9,698 nt of DNA. It comes from JAUVXJ01 sp034430275. GTDB lineage: Bacteria > Chloroflexota > Anaerolineae > UBA7937 > B3-Chlor. The number at the start of each line of letters is the position of its first letter. Within the stretch, counting starts at the first letter, position 1. Where the stretch lies: the NCBI GenBank assembly GCA_034430275.1, contig DAOUEW010000181.1, forward strand, positions 1 to 9,698, read 5' to 3'. The notes under the pieces are model-generated. The model was given only the letters and a program-made list of their open reading frames with translations, ran no database searches and was not told the DNA's origin. Positions 5,085 to 9,698 of this stretch are shown here, piece by piece. A program made the translations under genes and the position numbers.

Positions 5085-7358
5085 ATGGCAGGACTCGCGG
5101 CCTCAGAAACGGAACGAACGAGAAGACTCACGATCTTCGGCGCACTGCTGATCGTCTTCATGCTTGGGATGGGTTTGCGGCTCTACGGTCTGGACGCAGA
5201 CAGCCTGCGGCTCGACGAGGTGAAGACACTCAGGCACTCGCAACTGGACTTCGCATCCATGATCAGCGTCCAGGCAAAGGCGAGTGCGCACCCACCTTTG
5301 CTCTACGCGATGACCCACCTCTTCATGGTCCTCTTCGGCGATAGTGACTTCGCAATTCGCCTCCAGGCAGCACTGCTCGGCTCCGTCTCGGTGCTCTTGA
5401 CCTATAAGGTAGGTGAGATCCTCTGGTCCAGGAAGACGGGAGTGATAGCAGCTTTTCTCTTGGCCATCAGCGCCTATCACCTTCGCTATTCACAGGAAGC
5501 AAGACACTACAGCTTGATGGTGTTCCTCTCTCTCCTGTCTCTGATCCTCCTCCTCAAGGCGCTGCAAGGCGCCCGGTGGAGAATGTGGGGCCTGTTCGCC
5601 ATCTGCGCGAGTCTTCTCATCTACACCCACTATTTCGACCTGCTTCTCCTGGCTGGCGAGGTGCTGTTCGCTGTATGGGTGATTGTCGAGACGTGGCTAT
5701 CCTCTCGACGTGCGCCTCCGCACACCAGCTTCGACCACCCAGCCTCGGTTGACCCCGGCCACCAGACCGCAGCCTCAAAGGACCAGCCGCCACCAGCGGA
5801 TCTGCCGGCACCGCCATCCCACCGTCTACCCAGCGCCAGGAAGCAAGCCCTTTGTCTTCTCGCGACCATCACGCTGGTCGGGATGTCCTATCTGCCCTGG
5901 TTGCCATTCCTACAACAACAGCTTCTGGGACGGCACATACAGTTCGAAGGATTGGGTGAGGGGACAGTCCCCCATACTGAGCTCTCGGTCGCCTTCTTCG
6001 CCGACGCGCTCCGGGAATACACCCAAGTGGATGGAGTTCCCCTACTGCTGCTCCTGGCCCTCTTGGTCCTGGGCTTGATAAGCTCTCGAATCAGGCACAA
6101 TGTGCTCTTCGGGCTGTGGATCGTGCCACCATTCGTGCTTCCCTTCGTTGTGAGGGCCAGTCACTTCTTCTCGTACAGATATGCGATCTTCGTCGTCCCC
6201 ATCCTCCTCCTCACCCTGGCAAGGGGAGTATCGGTCTTGACGGACCTACTGACTCGCCGCCTCCCCGCGCTGAGAGAACACGAGAAGGCTCGCACGACGC
6301 TCCTGGCCGTGCTCACCGCCTCCATCTTTGGCGCACTCGCTCTCAAGCCTGTCACAGACTACTATCTTTACGAGAGCGCCGATCTGCGCGGTGCAGCTGG
6401 CTACCTCCAGCAGACACTACAATCAGATGACGTGGTACTGATTGACGACGTCAAATATGGTACAGACCGCCGCGTGCGCATGGCACTCTCCCACTATCTG
6501 TCAGCACAGGGTGCATGGGACACACCGATCCTGGGCCTCGGGTGGGGACTCGGTCAGCATCTCTCGACACTTGAGCAGGATCAGGGCAGAGTGTGGGCAG
6601 TCCTATGGTACCAGGCAGAGCATGTTTCTTGGGAAGACAGACAACACGCCAGCATCGTTGACTTCCCAGGTGTGCTCATCATCCGCCCAGCCGAATCTTC
6701 CGGGAATACACTTCAGAATGCAGCCTCGACACTGGAGGTGCTGGTCGACGTCATGCCCAGGAAGGAGGGACGCGTCGACGTGCACCTGGCCCTGGCCGAC
6801 ATCTACATGAGAACAATGCGATTCGAGGATGCACAGTCCCAACTGGAGCAGGCCAGCGTGGTGCAACCGGATGACCCACAGGGTTCCGAGGACATGCGCA
6901 AGGCCAAGGTGCGCCTCTTTCGGCAAGCGTACGCCGCGTGGGACGCACGCCACTCCTTCTGGTCCAACGTTGGTCAAGTGCTGGCCCTGCTCCACCACGA
7001 CGTCCGCATATCGGCTGAGGGGCCCAACCAATTGGTGGACGTAACGCTCTGGTGGGGGACTCTGGAAGAGATGGAAAGAGACTACACCGCGTTCGTCCAC
7101 CTGGTGGACCAAGAGGGGCACATCTTGGCACAGGAGGATAGACTGCTTCTACAAGACGACCTACCCACATCCTATTGGCTTGCAGGTAGCGTCGCGAGGA
7201 AGCAATACCAGTTACAGCTTGGATCAGACACCGCGCCAGGTGACTGTCTGCTCAAGGTCGGCCTATACGACTGGGAGACCGGGGAACGACTGCCCGTGTG
7301 GGACGAACAGGGGCGCAGAGAGCCCGATGATACCATAGTGGTGAGCATAGCCCAATGA
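5085..7358 (+). CDS. GT39/PMT-like membrane glycosyltransferase with TPR and C-terminal beta domain (copy 2, mosaic)
   Basis: This 757-residue paralogue of copies 1 and 3 has the same expected role: sugar transfer from a polyprenyl-phosphate donor outside the membrane. The first helix is at about 15-34. The outer-loop motif is SLRLDEVKT, with Asp-Glu at 44-45 but Arg where copies 1 and 3 have Trp. RYSQEARHY (134-142) matches the family motif. A Pro/Ser/His-rich hydrophilic loop (about 205-252) separates two membrane helices; copy 1 has only a short loop there. Further helices run to about 420. The tail contains DLRGAAGYLQQTL (433-445), a TPR-like pair (about 564-597) and the beta-rich domain (about 628-757) with DYTAFVHLVDQEG and VGLYDWETGERLPV. 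Residues 1 to about 458 are closest to copy 3 and residues from about 463 are closest to copy 1, so the gene looks chimeric. ATG 5085 is supported by GGAGGG 10 nt upstream. Confidence 0.9.
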   Translation: MAGLAASETERTRRLTIFGALLIVFMLGMGLRLYGLDADSLRLDEVKTLRHSQLDFASMISVQAKASAHPPLLYAMTHLFMVLFGDSDFAIRLQAALLGSVSVLLTYKVGEILWSRKTGVIAAFLLAISAYHLRYSQEARHYSLMVFLSLLSLILLLKALQGARWRMWGLFAICASLLIYTHYFDLLLLAGEVLFAVWVIVETWLSSRRAPPHTSFDHPASVDPGHQTAASKDQPPPADLPAPPSHRLPSARKQALCLLATITLVGMSYLPWLPFLQQQLLGRHIQFEGLGEGTVPHTELSVAFFADALREYTQVDGVPLLLLLALLVLGLISSRIRHNVLFGLWIVPPFVLPFVVRASHFFSYRYAIFVVPILLLTLARGVSVLTDLLTRRLPALREHEKARTTLLAVLTASIFGALALKPVTDYYLYESADLRGAAGYLQQTLQSDDVVLIDDVKYGTDRRVRMALSHYLSAQGAWDTPILGLGWGLGQHLSTLEQDQGRVWAVLWYQAEHVSWEDRQHASIVDFPGVLIIRPAESSGNTLQNAASTLEVLVDVMPRKEGRVDVHLALADIYMRTMRFEDAQSQLEQASVVQPDDPQGSEDMRKAKVRLFRQAYAAWDARHSFWSNVGQVLALLHHDVRISAEGPNQLVDVTLWWGTLEEMERDYTAFVHLVDQEGHILAQEDRLLLQDDLPTSYWLAGSVARKQYQLQLGSDTAPGDCLLKVGLYDWETGERLPVWDEQGRREPDDTIVVSIAQ

Positions 7359-7643
7359 GTGCGTTCGCACGACAAGCACATCGCCTCGCCTCCCCACAGG
7401 GTTCTATCGACACAGTTGCGGCGGCAAGGTCAGCTCCTCACAGCGCTGGCCCGTTCTGTGTCGAGCGCTACCACACCCGGGCAACGATCCTCGTCCAATG
7501 TATGGGAGCAAGACGACACGATCCATTCCCAGCGCCCAGCTCAAGCGACCCGACCTGGCACGGCAGCTTAATCCGTCGTAGACTGTACACTGCAATCGAG
7601 AGGCTGCATCCATTGTGGAACTCGATCTGCAGGCGGTAGACTG
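7359..7643. repeat. Spacer homologous to 4787-5084 and 137-340
   Basis: This 285-nt non-coding spacer lies between copies 2 and 3. Its 5' part resembles the copy 1/copy 2 spacer. Its 3' part (7498-7643) aligns best with 187-340 (GTATGG.AGCAAG, TTCCCAGC, GTACAC, TGGAAC.CGA.CTG.AGGC.GT). The AGGCGG at 7631-7636 is the likely ribosome binding site of copy 3, 7 nt before ATG 7644. No T-rich terminator is visible, so read-through from copy 2 is plausible. Confidence 0.65.
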
Positions 7644-9698
7644 ATGCCACGTTTCGTAGGATCGGAAGCGAGAACGAAGAGAACACCCCTGCTCCTTGGC
7701 GTACTGCTGGTGGTTTTCCTCCTGGGCATGGGGCTGCGGCTGTACAAACTGGACGAGGACAGCTTGTGGCTGGATGAGGTGAAGACCGGAATCACATCAC
7801 AGATGGATTTCGTATCCATGCTGAATTTCCAGGCACAGGAGAGCGTACACCCACCTCTGCTCTACTTGGTGACGCAAGGCTGCATGGCCCTGTTCGGCAA
7901 TAGCGATTTCGCAGTCCGCCTCCAGGCAGCGCTGCTTGGCTCTATGTCCGTGCTGTTGACCTATAAGCTTGGTGAGATCCTGTGGTCGAGGGAGGCAGGT
8001 CTGGCAGGAGCTTTCCTCTTGGCTATCAACGCCTTCCACCTTCGCTACTCGCAGGAGGCAAGACACTACAGCCTGATGGTGTTCCTTGCCCTCCTGTCTC
8101 TGATCTTCCTTATCAGGGCACTGGAGGGCCGCCGAAGGCAAATGTGGATTCTGTTCGGCGTCTGCGCGAGCCTTCTTATCTACACGCACTATTTCGCCGT
8201 GCTTGTGCTGGCTAGCGAGGTGCTGTTCGCAATGTGGGTGATTGTCGAGAGCCTGGAATCGTCTCGTCGTGAGCTCTCGCAGACCAGCTTCGACAAGGCA
8301 GCCGGGGATGACCTCAACCACCAGACCCCGGCGGCAAAGGACCAGTCGCGCCAATCAGGTCTACCGACACCACTGTTCCGCCATCTACCTGCCGCCAGGA
8401 AGCAAGCTCTTTGCCTTGTCGCGGTCATTGCTCTGGTCGGGCTGTCCTATCTGCCCTGGTTGCCATTCCTGCAACAACAACTCCTTGGACGACACATACA
8501 GTTCGAAGGATTGGGTGAGGGGACACTCCCTCGCGCCGATCTCTCGGTCCGCTTCTTCGCCGACGCACTTCGAGTCTACACCAAAGTGGATGGGGTTCCC
8601 CTTCTGCTCTTCTTGGCCCTATTCCTTCTCGGCCTGGCAAGTTCTCCACTTAGGCACAATGTGCTCTTTGGACTGTGGATTGTGCTGCCATTCGTAGTTC
8701 CCTTCATTGTGAGGGCCAGCCACTTCTTCTCGTACAGATACGCGAACTTCGTCGTTCCCGTCCTCTTTCTCGGCATGGCAAGGGGTATATCTGTCTTGCG
8801 GGACCTGTTAGCTCGTCGCCTCCCCGTACTGAGGGATCACGAAAGGGCTCGCGCGGCACTCTACTCCGCGGTCGTTTTTTCCGTCTTTGGCTACCTCGCT
8901 ATCACGCCTATTGCAGACTACTATCTCCGCGAGAAGGCTGACTTTCGCGGTGTCGCTCGCTACCTCCAGCAGACACTACAACCAGGCGACGTGGTGGTAA
9001 CCGACGGCGTGAAGTACCGAAAGGGCCAAGACGCCGACTGGACCGAGAGATCCCTCTCCTACTACATGGACTATTATCACATAGAGGAAACGCCCACATT
9101 GCTCGTGGAGAGGGGATTCTGGGCCAACCTCCAAGACGTGGCACACGCCGAGGGAGAAGTACTGGCCGTCCTCTCCTCCCGCAAGGAACGTGCCGCCTGG
9201 CTCAGGCGGACAGATGTCACAATCACCGGGTTCAAGAGCCTCTACGTGGTTCGCCTACCACAGCCTTCTGGAGACTCTCTCCAGGATGGCGTTTCCATGC
9301 TGGAAACCCTTGCCGATCTCCTCCATCAACCTTCCGAAGCCAGCTTTGACGTACACCTGGCCCTCGCCGAGGCCTACGCCGACCTGGGAGAACACTCGGA
9401 AGCCGATTCACAGGTTGTGCTCGCCAGTGCAGCCATGCCCGACGACCATCGAGCCGTCGATGACCTGACGGAAACAATCAGCGAGCTACGGCCTTTCGTT
9501 CGTGTCCAACTCCAAGACTTGTCTTTGGGCGATACCCTCTCCATGCGCGGCTACTCGGTGCACCCCACTACCCCACAGGCCGGAGGAGCTGTGGATATCA
9601 CCTTGTGGTGGCAGGTGGAGGCCGAGATACAGAGAGACTATACGGCGTTCGTTCACATCCTGGACCGCGATGGAACTGTCCTTGCACAACAGGACAGA
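7644..9698 (+). CDS. GT39/PMT-like membrane glycosyltransferase (copy 3, 3' end outside window)
   Basis: The frame is open from ATG 7644 to the last base, giving 685 residues; by comparison with copy 2 about 70 are missing. The expected role is as for the paralogues. The first helix is at about 15-34. SLWLDEVKT carries the Asp-Glu pair at 44-45, in the canonical form with Trp. RYSQEARHYSLMVF lies at 134-147 and a hydrophilic loop at about 205-252. Hydrophobic helices run to about 422, including SYLPWLPFLQQQLLGRHIQF (268-287), shared with copy 2. The tail has DFRGVARYLQQTLQPGDVVV (433-452), a TPR-like pair (about 567-600) and the opening of the beta-rich domain, with DYTAFVHILDRDG at 665-677. 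From about 459 to 545 the sequence (WTERSLSYYMDYYHIEETP and onward) differs strongly from copies 1 and 2. The start is set by AGGCGG at 7631-7636 and by alignment with copy 2. Confidence 0.9.
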   Translation, partial: MPRFVGSEARTKRTPLLLGVLLVVFLLGMGLRLYKLDEDSLWLDEVKTGITSQMDFVSMLNFQAQESVHPPLLYLVTQGCMALFGNSDFAVRLQAALLGSMSVLLTYKLGEILWSREAGLAGAFLLAINAFHLRYSQEARHYSLMVFLALLSLIFLIRALEGRRRQMWILFGVCASLLIYTHYFAVLVLASEVLFAMWVIVESLESSRRELSQTSFDKAAGDDLNHQTPAAKDQSRQSGLPTPLFRHLPAARKQALCLVAVIALVGLSYLPWLPFLQQQLLGRHIQFEGLGEGTLPRADLSVRFFADALRVYTKVDGVPLLLFLALFLLGLASSPLRHNVLFGLWIVLPFVVPFIVRASHFFSYRYANFVVPVLFLGMARGISVLRDLLARRLPVLRDHERARAALYSAVVFSVFGYLAITPIADYYLREKADFRGVARYLQQTLQPGDVVVTDGVKYRKGQDADWTERSLSYYMDYYHIEETPTLLVERGFWANLQDVAHAEGEVLAVLSSRKERAAWLRRTDVTITGFKSLYVVRLPQPSGDSLQDGVSMLETLADLLHQPSEASFDVHLALAEAYADLGEHSEADSQVVLASAAMPDDHRAVDDLTETISELRPFVRVQLQDLSLGDTLSMRGYSVHPTTPQAGGAVDITLWWQVEAEIQRDYTAFVHILDRDGTVLAQQDR

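Noticed and set aside
7797..8354. 185-codon minus-strand frame inside copy 3
   Set aside because: It is fully antisense to a well-supported GT39 coding frame. Similar antisense frames occur in copy 2 at the matching place (5103-5480), as expected from shared codon composition.
1..9698. CRISPR array, tRNA or rRNA genes
   Set aside because: No regularly spaced short direct repeats, cloverleaf-like sequence or rRNA-like stretch was noticed; the repeats present are kilobase-scale paralogous genes and their spacers.

Overview
The window is a polysaccharide or cell-surface glycosylation locus, all on the + strand, from a bacterium with moderately high GC content. The large membrane glycosyltransferases carry a C-terminal extracytoplasmic domain with 'DYTAFVHLvDqeG.iLAQeDr' and 'VGLYDWETGERLPV' signatures. 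From general knowledge this architecture is common in Chloroflexota (Anaerolineae-like) genomes, so that phylum is my best guess. No marker gene in the window proves it.

Layout: (1) 2-136, the last 44 codons of a GT39-type glycosyltransferase ('copy 0'). (2) 137-606, a spacer homologous to the spacers further downstream. It ends in what looks like the decayed start of another GT39 gene (341 to about 398), followed by unrelated DNA. (3) 607-2028, a complete polyprenyl-phosphate sugar-1-phosphate transferase, the initiating enzyme of exopolysaccharide or O-antigen-like assembly. (4) 2029-2590, a gap with no recognisable gene. (5) 2618-4786, 5085-7358 and 7644 to beyond the window end: three consecutive GT39/PMT-like paralogues (copies 1, 2, 3), separated by related spacers of about 300 and 285 nt.

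How they may work together: the sugar transferase would load the first sugar phosphate onto undecaprenyl phosphate in the inner leaflet. The GT-C enzymes would use polyprenyl-phosphate sugars to add residues on the outer face. Donors and acceptors cannot be read from sequence. Each GT39 copy has the N-terminal Asp-Glu catalytic motif, a multi-pass membrane core, and a long soluble tail with one TPR-like helix pair and a beta-rich terminal domain.

The most noteworthy signals are evolutionary. There is a tandem array of at least four GT39 paralogues in which even the spacers are homologous. Copy 2 is a mosaic: its N-terminal 60% resembles copy 3 and its C-terminal 40% resembles copy 1. The sugar transferase gene appears to sit inside the array behind the remnant of a lost GT39 gene. 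I found no tRNA, rRNA, CRISPR array, transposase or clear rho-independent terminator.
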